From positions 1 through 64,000 of the forward strand of contig CACYME010000034.1 in the NCBI GenBank assembly GCA_902775475.1: DNA of 64,000 nt, in the 5' to 3' direction. Source of the DNA: an uncultured Prevotellaceae bacterium. GTDB taxonomy: Bacteria > Bacteroidota > Bacteroidia > Bacteroidales > Bacteroidaceae. Under the pieces are notes generated by a model that worked only from the letters and a program-made list of their open reading frames with translations, did not search any database and had not been told where the DNA came from. Both the position numbers and the translations under genes were made by a program. Below are positions 1 through 10,124 of this stretch, piece after piece; positions within the stretch are counted from its first letter, which is position 1, and each line of letters opens with the position of its first letter.

Positions 1-6
1 TCGCTG

Positions 7-14
7 CAAAATTA
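7..14 (-). promoter_or_regulatory. Bacteroidetes -7 box reading out of the window
   Basis: CAAAATTA on the plus strand reads TAATTTTG on the minus strand, matching the TAnnTTTG consensus. It probably drives a gene to the left that is not in the window. No good -33 element is visible. Confidence 0.4.
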
Positions 15-240
15 CAAAATCTTGGGGGAATGGCTCAGGTCTGGCCCCCTATTTTTATGGAATCTATACTACTTCGCACTTTTATCGGACAGCAATAATA
101 ATTATTCATGAATATTCTTTGATCGTTTCTGTCAATTCTCCCATTTCACCTGCGTTAAGGAATATTAAGAGCTTCTGCCCTCTTAGTTTCAATTTGCAAA
201 ACTAAAGGCATAGCAAAGCGGCAAAGCCGAGCGCGCGGGT

Positions 241-480
241 CATTCACGGACATTCGTGTAGCGTCGCAGACAATAAATATTATTCGAGGTCTGTCTGCGA
301 CGCTACGTATAATATCCATGAATGAACCGAAAATTATTCATGAATATTTGCGGGGGCATTCACGGACATTCGTGTAGCGTCGCAGACAATAAATATTATT
401 CGAGGCCTGTCTGCGACGCTACGTATAATATCCATGAATGAACCGTATAATTATTCATGAATATTCGTGGGTCATTCACG
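241..480. repeat. 116-bp tandem repeat with internal palindrome
   Basis: Two full units start at 241 and 357, and a third begins at 473, so the period is 116 bp. Each unit contains GTAGCGTCGCAGAC followed after about 20 bases by its inverted copy GTCTGCGACGCTAC, and ends with ATTATTCATGAATATT. The last word also occurs once upstream at 101-116. The two units differ at only a few bases. The same CATTCGTGTAGCGTCGCAGA word recurs near 29203, so this is a dispersed palindromic repeat family of the REP kind. Confidence 0.85.
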
Positions 481-731
481 TAAAAAAAGAGAAGACAACC
501 AAAACTGTCTTTCTTATACGGTTTGGGTAGCACCGTGTAAAACCGTAGAGCATCTTTGATGCAACCGTCAATCGCCGAAACCGAGAAAAGCGTTTGAAAC
601 CGTGGCCATAAATCAGGTAGGAGTAAGGGGTTGGCTACGCATGATATGGTTCGCTGAACGGTCTCCAAAAGCCAATAAACCGTTATATTTTGTTAAATAA
701 TTGCCTTGATTGGTCTTTTTTGATGGGCTTG

Positions 732-764
732 TTTAGGTTTTTCCATATAAATGTTGTACCTTTG
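732..764 (+). promoter_or_regulatory. Promoter of the rpsL-rpsG-fusA operon
   Basis: TACCTTTG at 757-764 is a perfect Bacteroidetes -7 box. TTTA at 732-735 lies 21 bases upstream in the place of the -33 TTTG. Transcription would start near 771 and give a leader of about 94 nt. The leader holds a small hairpin (CCCTC 779-783 with GAGGG 791-795). Confidence 0.65.
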
Positions 765-864
765 CAGCCCGAAATACACCCTCACGTAACGAGGGGGTAT
801 TGTGATGTGCTGAAATTTCACAAAATAACATATAAAATAATAAACAAAAAAAGTAAATTTAATT

Positions 865-1251
865 ATGCCTACAATTTCACAATTGGTTCGCAAAGGCAGA
901 AAGGTGATCGTAGACAAGTCGAAGTCGCCCGCCCTGGACAACTGTCCTCAGCGTCGTGGCGTATGCGTGCGTGTTTACACAACGACACCTAAGAAGCCTA
1001 ATTCGGCTATGCGTAAGGTAGCCCGTGTTCGTCTGACTAACCAGAAGGAAGTCAACAGTTACATTCCCGGCGAGGGACACAACCTGCAGGAGCACAGCAT
1101 CGTGCTGGTGCGTGGCGGTCGTGTGAAGGACCTCCCCGGCGTACGCTATCACATCGTCCGCGGTACGCTCGACACCGCTGGCGTGGCCAACCGCCTGCAG
1201 CGCCGCTCGAAGTACGGTGCCAAGCGCCCGAAGGCCGCTAAGAAAAAGTAA
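865..1251 (+). CDS. rpsL: 30S ribosomal protein S12
   Basis: S12 sits at the 30S decoding centre and contributes to translational accuracy. The 128-residue protein has the family signatures [16 protein letters not shown] near residues 40-55 and [15 protein letters not shown] near 82-96. Lysines at the two positions linked to streptomycin resistance (K44 in KPNSA and K88 in VKDLP) are wild type. It is the first gene of the str operon with rpsG and fusA. The start at 865 gives the usual [10 protein letters not shown] terminus. The downstream spacer to rpsG is unusually long (245 bp) and repeat-rich. Confidence 0.98.
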   Translation: MPTISQLVRKGRKVIVDKSKSPALDNCPQRRGVCVRVYTTTPKKPNSAMRKVARVRLTNQKEVNSYIPGEGHNLQEHSIVLVRGGRVKDLPGVRYHIVRGTLDTAGVANRLQRRSKYGAKRPKAAKKK

Positions 1252-1496
1252 AGAAGTGAGTTTGTGAGTTTGTGAGTTTTTGAGTTTGTGAGTTGGCTCG
1301 GTGAGGAGCGGCACTCAAAACCAAAAGCTCCGCAGAAGAGAAAAAACTCAGAAACTCAAAAACTTAAGGACTCAGAAACTTACAACAACCCGTTTTGCTG
1401 GAGAATCTTAATAAAGGTTGAGTAAATGCCCGGGAGTGGGCGTTGAAGACGAGAAAGAAGACAGCCCCAAGCAGACAAAAACAGTAAAAACAAACA
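1252..1496 (+). repeat. rpsL-rpsG spacer with short tandem words in inverted orientation
   Basis: Positions 1255-1305 repeat GTGAGTTT-like words about five times. Positions 1340-1383 repeat AAACTCAG-like words, which are close to the reverse complement. The two blocks could pair into a long imperfect hairpin in the mRNA between rpsL and rpsG. No coding function was recognised. Confidence 0.6.
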
Positions 1497-1973
1497 ATGA
1501 GAAAAGCAAAGCCAAAGAAGCGCGTGATCCTGCCGGATCCCGTTTTCAACGACACGAAGGTGTCGAAGTTCGTTAACCACCTGATGTACGACGGCAAGAA
1601 GTCGAAGTCGTATGAAATCTTCTACAACTCGCTGGAGATTGTGAAGAACAGGATGAAGGAGGCTGAGAAGACTCCGCTGGAAATCTGGAAGCAGGCCCTG
1701 GACAACATCACCCCGCAGGTGGAGGTGAAGAGCCGCCGTATCGGTGGTGCCACGTTCCAGGTTCCTACCGAAATTCGCCCCGATCGTAAGGAGAGCGTGT
1801 CGATGAAGAACATGATCAGCTTCGCCCGCAAGCGCAGTGGCAAGTCGATGGCCGACAAGCTCGCCGCCGAGATTATGGACGCATTCAATAACCAGGGTGG
1901 TGCCTTCAAGCGTAAGGAGGACATGCACCGCATGGCAGAGGCTAACCGTGCTTTCGCACACTTCCGCTTCTAA
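1497..1973 (+). CDS. rpsG: 30S ribosomal protein S7
   Basis: S7 nucleates assembly of the 30S head and contacts 16S rRNA near the E site. The protein is 158 residues, normal for Bacteroidetes. It has the conserved [22 protein letters not shown] stretch near 15-36, [18 protein letters not shown] near 80-98, and the [41 protein letters not shown] end. It follows rpsL and precedes fusA, both separated by repeat-filled spacers rather than the few bases usual in this operon. In other bacteria S7 autoregulates the str operon; nothing here shows this directly. Confidence 0.98.
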   Translation: MRKAKPKKRVILPDPVFNDTKVSKFVNHLMYDGKKSKSYEIFYNSLEIVKNRMKEAEKTPLEIWKQALDNITPQVEVKSRRIGGATFQVPTEIRPDRKESVSMKNMISFARKRSGKSMADKLAAEIMDAFNNQGGAFKRKEDMHRMAEANRAFAHFRF

Positions 1974-1975
1974 TT

Positions 1976-2142
1976 AGAGCCCCCTAAGTCAGGGGGTTGG
2001 GGGTCTGAACAACCAAGCCCCCAACCCCTTTGCTTAGGGGCTAATATAAGGATAACTTAGTAAAAACAATAGGTAGTAACAATTTAATGAGGGAAAGAAC
2101 AGTGATTGTTCAGACCCCCCGACCCCCTCGCTTAGGGGGCTA
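1976..2142 (+). repeat. rpsG-fusA spacer with C/G-run inverted repeats
   Basis: AGCCCCCTAAGTCAGGGGG near 1978-1996, continuing to GGTCTGAAC near 2010, is repeated in inverted form at about 2108-2141. A third related copy, also inverted, lies near 2015-2041. The outer pair matches almost throughout 33 bases and would form a stable stem between rpsG and fusA. Confidence 0.75.
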
Positions 2143-2148
2143 ATGACA

Positions 2149-4275
<2,127 letters not shown>

Positions 4276-4298
4276 GAGTTTAGTATCATCTTACTATA

Positions 4299-4335
4299 AA
4301 TCCCGGAATCGCCAGACGCGATTCCGGGATTTTCT
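4299..4335 (+). terminator. Intrinsic terminator after fusA
   Basis: A perfect 13-bp stem (AATCCCGGAATCG at 4299-4311 with CGATTCCGGGATT at 4319-4331) has a 7-nt loop and is followed by TTTTCTG. It closes the str operon. Confidence 0.9.
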
Positions 4336-4422
4336 GTGTAGAATAGGAGCAAACGGCTATCATTTCCGTGATTTGATAGTCGTTTCCTGCGTTTTGATAG
4401 TCGCTTAATAAGGGAATTTGGC

Positions 4423-4430
4423 TATATTTG
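4423..4430 (+). promoter_or_regulatory. -7 box upstream of the Asp-box protein gene
   Basis: TATATTTG matches TAnnTTTG 34 bases before the ATG at 4464. A TTTG at 4393 is 26 bases upstream, too far for an ideal -33 element. Confidence 0.5.
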
Positions 4431-4463
4431 CACAAATTTTTAACTAAACCTCATAAAAGTATT

Positions 4464-7400
4464 ATGAAGAAACTACTCATCAAACTGGCACTCCTTGCGG
4501 TGCCGATGTTGGCGGCGGCCCAGACTGCCGACAACCTGAAGCAGTCGCTACCCTCCGAGTGGGGCGGCTGGCAGAACCTCACTTACGGCGTGACCGACAT
4601 CACGACGTACACCACCAGTCTCTTCACCATGGAGGTGGAGACCAGCGGCAAGACCATCCACATGCTGTGGCAGGAGAACGGCAAGGACGCCGACGGCCTC
4701 TACCGTATGTACTACCGGCGCAGCGCCGACCTGGGCCGCACATGGGAGGAGGCCAGGCTCATCAGCACCTCGAAGGAGAAGCTCTATCGGGAGAACAACC
4801 ACCTGCTGGCTGTCAACGGCAGCAGCGTGTACATCTTCTGTCCGTCGAAAGATGCCGATGACCGCTGGAAGCTGCGCTTTGCACGCAGCACCGACGGCGG
4901 CGCATCGTTCACAACCGTCGACCTGGAGCAGTTCGGCACAGGCTCCGTCACGCAGCACCTCGACATGTACTACGCAGGCTGCGACGGGCAGACCGTTGTG
5001 TTCGCCACGCACCACAGTGACGGCACCGGCCGCAAGGAACTGCGTGCGTACACCAGCATCGACGGCGGCCAGAACTTCCAACTGCTGAAATGGCAGCTGG
5101 AGGGCTACCCGTTCGGCGAGCGTCGTACATATCCCAGTTTCCATCAGATAGCCGACCTTCAGGTGCAGAACGGCAAGTGGACGATGGTGTGCTGGGACGA
5201 CGACAAAAGTACCAAAGTCCTGCTGAACTCGTCATCCGACGGCGGCAAGACGCTCGTCACGCAAAATGTGACACAGCGGGGCACTGGTAAATTTAACTAC
5301 TGGAGCAACATGCCCGGCTACCGTCCGCAGATGGTGATGCAGGGCAATACCATCGACCTCATCTACTACGGCAAGCTCGACGAAGGCGACGAGGAAATGA
5401 TTGTCTATCAGCGCTCAACCGACGGCGGCAAGACCTGGGGAGAGCCGAAGTATCTGCCCGACAGCTATGACTCGGGCACGATGACCATCGCCGGCAAGGG
5501 CGACAACCTCTACGTGATGGGCTACCGCTGGACGGGCGAGAACGGTCGCTGGGGCCGAGTCACCCACCGCACGCTGTGGTACTCGCACGACGGCGGCAAG
5601 ACGTGGCAGCAGCAGCACCGCTGCTTCGACACCTACGAACTGAACAACTCTGCCTTTTGCTTCACCATTGCTCCCGACGATGCGTCGGGACGCCACGTCA
5701 TTGTTACCGGCGAGCAGGGCTTCTACATGGAGACGAAGGACGGCTTCGAGACCGTCTGCCGCAACTTCCGCAAGGGCAACCAGTCGTGGGACCCCAACAG
5801 GGACAGGAACAACGAGGCACTGACCGTGCTCTTCGACAGCGAGGGCACCGAGCACTGGTTCATGCAGTACAGCCCCCACCAGGCTGGTATCGCCGGCTAC
5901 GACGGCTACTTCTGGAATATCTGCCATCGCCGTGTGGAGCGTCCTGAAGTGCCCGCAAAAACCAAGGAGATGGCCTACCACCTTACCAACACCGTAAGGA
6001 ACGACATCGTCATCCCCATGTCGCCCAGCATCGAGGCCACCAGCGAGGCTATCACCGTCGAGGCGTGGGTACGCTTCGACGACGTGAAGAGTGGTTTCGG
6101 CTTTGCCAGCCTGAACAACACCAACGCTTCCTTAGGAGGCTCGAACTTCATGGACGGCTGGTACCTCGAACTCTACTATCAAACGGGCGGCGCCACGCCC
6201 GGCGGTGCTGCCTTCAACGGCTGCGTACACCCCGAAAAGTCCAATGGCGCCAATCTGTTCACACCATGGACATACCTCATCCGCGAGATGGGACAGTGGC
6301 ACCACGTGGCCATGACCTACGACTCTAACGTCGCAGAGAACAATGTACACTTCTACATTGACGGCCTGCCCTACAACACGCGCACTGAGATCGGCAAGAT
6401 CCTGATGGGCAACAACCCCATCCTCATCGGCCGCTCCGAAACGCAGAATGACGGCGACGTTCTCATCGACAACTTTGCCATCTACAGCCGTGCGCTGACG
6501 CTCGACGAGATCCACCAGCACATCTACGGCAAGCCCGACGCCACTGACAAGGACTGCCGCCTGCTGCTCACCTTCGACGGCACGCTGCGCGACGAGAGCC
6601 AGTACCACAACGACCCCGTTCCACTGATGGATGCGCCCCTCGTGGAGCACAACGGCATCAACCTGCCCAAGGCCGACTTCACCCTGACCAAGGACACGAA
6701 GGGCACCACCGTCTATGTGAACGACGTTACCCCCGACGGCGAGGTCTATTGGTGGTTCAAGCCCAGCCCCACGACGCTCGGTACCTACGACGAGAGCTGG
6801 AAGAAGCACGAGAGCGTGAACTACAACGGCCACAGCGGTAACTACGCCTTCTGGATGGTGGCCAAGGGCGACGGCGAGCATACCAATGCCTTCGCACCCG
6901 TGGCGAAGCAGTTCAGCATCAGCGGACTGAGCCGTGTGGAGCCAAGCGTGGTCGGTAGTACCCCGGCTGCCCGCCTGCGTATCTACGGCGGCTACGAGCT
7001 GTCGGAGAACCACCGGCCAAAAGTGGTGCTCCACACCTCCGATGGCGTTGACATTGAGGGACGTTGGGAGATGGACAAAGGCTACAGCTCCACCAGTATC
7101 AAGACACTCAATGACGTAGCATACGCCGTGTTCGACCTGTCATCGGCAAAACTTGGAAAATACGACGTCGTGGTAGCCTCCGACACGCTCAAGGGCGCCC
7201 TTGAAGTGCAGGCCGTGGAGACACCCGACGTGTGGTTGAGCGTCAATGGTCCACGCCTGATGCTCGGAAACCGCTGGACAACATTCACCATGGAGTATGG
7301 AAACCGTTCCAACACCGATGCCTACAACGTTCCGGTGTACCTCTTCTTCGATGACTACGACGACATTGAGGTGGAGTTCCCCTTCGACTATGTGCTCACG

Positions 7401-9521
7401 CCCGAAGAGGGCGTAGTCAGTGCCGAGGCCATCAAGTTCACCCTCGACAGTATAGGCATGTACCAGCAGTTCACTACCAACATGGGTGAGCGCAAACGCT
7501 GCTACTCATTCATCATTCCCTTTATTTCTGCTAACGGCACCGCACAGAAGCGGTTCGTCATACGACGTGGTGCGCTCAATTCCGCACAGCCAGCCACCAA
7601 TCAACTCACCGTCACCTACGCTATAGGTGAGCCGTGGGGACCGGCTGAATACTTCGATGCTGAGACGGCCATGGCTCGTGGCGGCATCACCCGTTCCTCG
7701 TCATGGGAAGATCAGGAGGCAAAAGCCCTCTGTATGTGGAAATATTTGGCGTGGGGTGTCTTCGACATCGCAGCCTCGCTGCCCTTCGGCGGTTGTGCCG
7801 TAGGAGCCTTCAAAACTGTCGTGCAGCCGTTTACCGAGAAGCCGGAAGATCGCTTTTCGTGCATGGTTACCAATCTGGTGTGTACTGCTGTTAACTGCGC
7901 CATAGATTCCAACCCGCTTGGCTGGGGATGGTGTGCCATCAAGCTGACGGAAGCTATCTGGAACACTGCTAACAACATCTATTCAGCCCAGTCGTGCGTA
8001 GATGCCAAGGGTGGCAAAAAGGAAGTAAGCCGTGTGTATAGTATCGACCCCAACGAGATGATTGGCCCGTGGGGACCTGACGACGACAAGCATTACATCC
8101 AGCCCATCCGCCAGATGCCGTATATGATAACCTTCGAGAACAAGTCGACGGCATCGGCTCCTGCCAACGAGGTCTTCGTCACCGATACGCTCGACCTGAC
8201 GAAGCTCGACGCCGAGACCTTCTCGTTCAGCAGCTTCGGCTGGGCCGACACCACCTTCGTCGTGGGCGGCAGCCGGACGCAGGAGTTCACGCGCGACGTG
8301 AATTATAAGGTGAACGGCCATGACATCCTGGTGCGCGTCAGCGGACAGTTCAACCCCGCAACAGGCGTCGTCAACTGGAACTTCGCATCACTCGAGGCGA
8401 ACGGCAACGAGCTTGACGACGTGATGAACGGCTTCCTGCTGCCCAACGACCAGAACGGGCGCGGCGAGGGCTTCGTCAGCTTCATCATCGACCACAAGCC
8501 CAACCCCGCCAACGGTTCCACCATCAGCAACAAGGCCACCATCGTCTTCGATGCCAACGAGCCTATCGTGACTAATACCTACACGAACACCTTCGACACC
8601 GACTACCCGACATCGAAGGTCGTCAAGGCTGAGGAACCGTCGGAGGGTAAGCTCACCGTCACCGTCAGCGGTAGCGACCAGACCAGCGGCATCGACCACT
8701 ACACCGTCTTCGCCCAGAAGAACGGCGGCAAGTGGGAAGCCGTGGCTATTATTACCGAGGGCACCACCTGCACCATCGACGTCGAGACGGGTACGAAGTA
8801 CGGCCTCTGTGCCATCGCCACCGACCGTGTGGGCTTGAACGAACCGAAGAACTATAAGGTTGAGGCCGAACTGACCACCAGCGGCACCGCTCCCGTCATG
8901 GCCACTTACGACCTCCGTGTGGCCGAGGCCGGTTATGCCACCTTCTACGACTCCAAGGTCGACTACCAGCTACCCGCCGGTCTGAAGGCCAGCACCGTCA
9001 GCGGCATCAGCGGCGACCGCCTCACCTACCAGCCGCTCAGCAGCAGCATCGTGCCAAAGGGCACTGCCGTCCTCATTGAGGCCAGCGAGAAGAAGGCCGC
9101 CACCTACACGCTCACCGGCGTTGCTGACGGTTCCACCGCCAGCACCGTAGGCACCAACCTGCTCCACGGCAGCGACGACTCAGCCCTCACCGGTCAGGAT
9201 GTCTCAACGCCCGACGACTACCTCTACTACAAGCTGGCCTACGGCCCTGCCGGCACATCGCTGGCCACGCAGTTTGGCTGGTTCTGGGGCGGTCCCGATG
9301 GCATGAACTTCAACATCAACGGCCACCGGGCCTGGCTGGCCGTGCCGAAGACAGCCGGCGCCCGCGGCTACCTCATCGACGGCGAAGCCACCAACATCGA
9401 CTACGTTGGAACTGAACAGTCCGCCAACCGACTGTACATCGACCTGCAGGGCCGAAGGGTGGCACAACCCACACAGCCCGGCATCTACTTCCAGGATGGC
9501 CGCAAAGTAGTAATCAAGTAA
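4464..9521 (+). CDS. Secreted multidomain Asp-box (sialidase-like)/LamG protein with C-terminal sorting motif
   Basis: The start at 4464 gives MKKLLIKLALLAVPMLAAAQ, a clear signal peptide; an upstream in-frame ATG at 4428 would bury it. The protein is 1685 residues. Residues about 25-480 carry at least six Asp-box motifs of the S-x-D-x-G-x-x-W/F type (for example RSADLGRTWEE, RSTDGGKTWGE, YSHDGGKTWQQ), as in sialidase-type beta-propellers. Residues about 520-700 are LamG/concanavalin-like (ITVEAWVRFDD, HFYIDGLPYN). Later comes a segment with SIDPNEMIGP and IIDHKPNPANGSTISNKATI, a repeat-type domain of Bacteroidetes surface proteins. The last residues, IDLQGRRVAQPTQPGIYF, resemble C-terminal sorting motifs. 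A sialidase-type activity is possible, but no catalytic set was verified, so the substrate is open. It lies inside the gap between fusA and rpsJ. Confidence 0.8.
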   Translation: MKKLLIKLALLAVPMLAAAQTADNLKQSLPSEWGGWQNLTYGVTDITTYTTSLFTMEVETSGKTIHMLWQENGKDADGLYRMYYRRSADLGRTWEEARLISTSKEKLYRENNHLLAVNGSSVYIFCPSKDADDRWKLRFARSTDGGASFTTVDLEQFGTGSVTQHLDMYYAGCDGQTVVFATHHSDGTGRKELRAYTSIDGGQNFQLLKWQLEGYPFGERRTYPSFHQIADLQVQNGKWTMVCWDDDKSTKVLLNSSSDGGKTLVTQNVTQRGTGKFNYWSNMPGYRPQMVMQGNTIDLIYYGKLDEGDEEMIVYQRSTDGGKTWGEPKYLPDSYDSGTMTIAGKGDNLYVMGYRWTGENGRWGRVTHRTLWYSHDGGKTWQQQHRCFDTYELNNSAFCFTIAPDDASGRHVIVTGEQGFYMETKDGFETVCRNFRKGNQSWDPNRDRNNEALTVLFDSEGTEHWFMQYSPHQAGIAGYDGYFWNICHRRVERPEVPAKTKEMAYHLTNTVRNDIVIPMSPSIEATSEAITVEAWVRFDDVKSGFGFASLNNTNASLGGSNFMDGWYLELYYQTGGATPGGAAFNGCVHPEKSNGANLFTPWTYLIREMGQWHHVAMTYDSNVAENNVHFYIDGLPYNTRTEIGKILMGNNPILIGRSETQNDGDVLIDNFAIYSRALTLDEIHQHIYGKPDATDKDCRLLLTFDGTLRDESQYHNDPVPLMDAPLVEHNGINLPKADFTLTKDTKGTTVYVNDVTPDGEVYWWFKPSPTTLGTYDESWKKHESVNYNGHSGNYAFWMVAKGDGEHTNAFAPVAKQFSISGLSRVEPSVVGSTPAARLRIYGGYELSENHRPKVVLHTSDGVDIEGRWEMDKGYSSTSIKTLNDVAYAVFDLSSAKLGKYDVVVASDTLKGALEVQAVETPDVWLSVNGPRLMLGNRWTTFTMEYGNRSNTDAYNVPVYLFFDDYDDIEVEFPFDYVLTPEEGVVSAEAIKFTLDSIGMYQQFTTNMGERKRCYSFIIPFISANGTAQKRFVIRRGALNSAQPATNQLTVTYAIGEPWGPAEYFDAETAMARGGITRSSSWEDQEAKALCMWKYLAWGVFDIAASLPFGGCAVGAFKTVVQPFTEKPEDRFSCMVTNLVCTAVNCAIDSNPLGWGWCAIKLTEAIWNTANNIYSAQSCVDAKGGKKEVSRVYSIDPNEMIGPWGPDDDKHYIQPIRQMPYMITFENKSTASAPANEVFVTDTLDLTKLDAETFSFSSFGWADTTFVVGGSRTQEFTRDVNYKVNGHDILVRVSGQFNPATGVVNWNFASLEANGNELDDVMNGFLLPNDQNGRGEGFVSFIIDHKPNPANGSTISNKATIVFDANEPIVTNTYTNTFDTDYPTSKVVKAEEPSEGKLTVTVSGSDQTSGIDHYTVFAQKNGGKWEAVAIITEGTTCTIDVETGTKYGLCAIATDRVGLNEPKNYKVEAELTTSGTAPVMATYDLRVAEAGYATFYDSKVDYQLPAGLKASTVSGISGDRLTYQPLSSSIVPKGTAVLIEASEKKAATYTLTGVADGSTASTVGTNLLHGSDDSALTGQDVSTPDDYLYYKLAYGPAGTSLATQFGWFWGGPDGMNFNINGHRAWLAVPKTAGARGYLIDGEATNIDYVGTEQSANRLYIDLQGRRVAQPTQPGIYFQDGRKVVIK

Positions 9522-9555
9522 TTATTCTCCATCATTCAAATTTAGTTCAAGCAAT

Positions 9556-10014
9556 ATGAAGACGATAAAGATTCTTTCCATAGCGTTCACAGTATGCCTG
9601 GCCCTGCTGGCGTGCGGCGGTGGCGACGACGACCCAACACCCACGCCGCCCCCCACACCCCCTACGCCCACTGCCAAGGGCAAGCACATGACAAAGATTT
9701 GCAACATGCCCGCCGATGCCTCAGAGCAGCAGGTGGAGCTGACAGGCCTGACATCACAGGCCACTCACAAGGGCGGTGTAGCCAAATGGCTCACCACGAC
9801 ACTGAGCACCTACACTGGTGGCACGCCCCAGGTGGTGGTGGCCTGCAGGCAGAACTTAGAGGTTGATGCCCGCCAGATAGATGTCACCTTCGTTGCCGCC
9901 AACGACACGCTGGTGCTCACCGTGCGCCAAGCTGCCTACACCGGCGGTGGCACTGACGTGGACAATCCCAACGAAACGTACACCGACCAGCCGGCCTATT
10001 CGCGCGAGTATTGA
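9556..10014 (+). CDS. Small lipoprotein with BACON-like domain
   Basis: The protein is 152 residues. MKTIKILSIAFTVCLALLAC is a lipoprotein signal with the lipidated Cys at residue 20, followed by GGGDDDPTP and a proline-threonine linker. The remaining ~100 residues fit a BACON-type beta-sandwich: a WLTTTLSTYTGG stretch, then alternating strands, ending in TLVLTVRQAAY. BACON domains occur in Bacteroidetes glycan-degrading and mucin-associated proteins. It starts 34 bp after the Asp-box protein and is probably co-transcribed with it. The short C-terminal tail is acidic and has no further domain. It is probably a surface or periplasmic carbohydrate- or protein-binding accessory. Confidence 0.65.
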   Translation: MKTIKILSIAFTVCLALLACGGGDDDPTPTPPPTPPTPTAKGKHMTKICNMPADASEQQVELTGLTSQATHKGGVAKWLTTTLSTYTGGTPQVVVACRQNLEVDARQIDVTFVAANDTLVLTVRQAAYTGGGTDVDNPNETYTDQPAYSREY

Positions 10015-10054
10015 CATCCTTTCGACGGAAAACTGAAAAAATGGGCGTTGGCGG

Positions 10055-10086
10055 TTTGGCTATTCGCCCACTTTTCCTTAACTTTG
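10055..10086 (+). promoter_or_regulatory. Promoter of the kelch/AraC gene
   Basis: TTTG at 10055-10058, a 20-base gap, and TAACTTTG at 10079-10086 form a textbook Bacteroidetes promoter. The ATG at 10125 is 38 bases downstream. Confidence 0.8.
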
Positions 10087-10124
10087 CACCACTTTGACAG
10101 CCTACAAGGCTGCCCCCTTGTGCG

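Larger units (their letters stand above)
1..864. other. Non-coding region upstream of rpsL
   Basis: No convincing gene was found in these 864 bases. The left edge has a minus-strand -7 box pointing out of the window. Positions 241-480 hold a 116-bp tandem repeat. Positions 480-690 are rich in the short word AACCGT or its complement but form no clear structure. The rpsL promoter and leader occupy about 729-864. Confidence 0.7.

Noticed and set aside
241..480. Possible CRISPR array
   Set aside because: Only two to three units, the whole 116-bp unit is repeated with no variable spacers, and no cas genes are present.
396..668. 90-codon minus-strand frame upstream of rpsL
   Set aside because: It starts inside non-coding sequence and runs into the 116-bp repeat; no recognisable family and no promoter or ribosome-binding site.
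2143..2148. Upstream in-frame ATG for fusA
   Set aside because: It adds only Met-Thr before the standard MAKQD N terminus.
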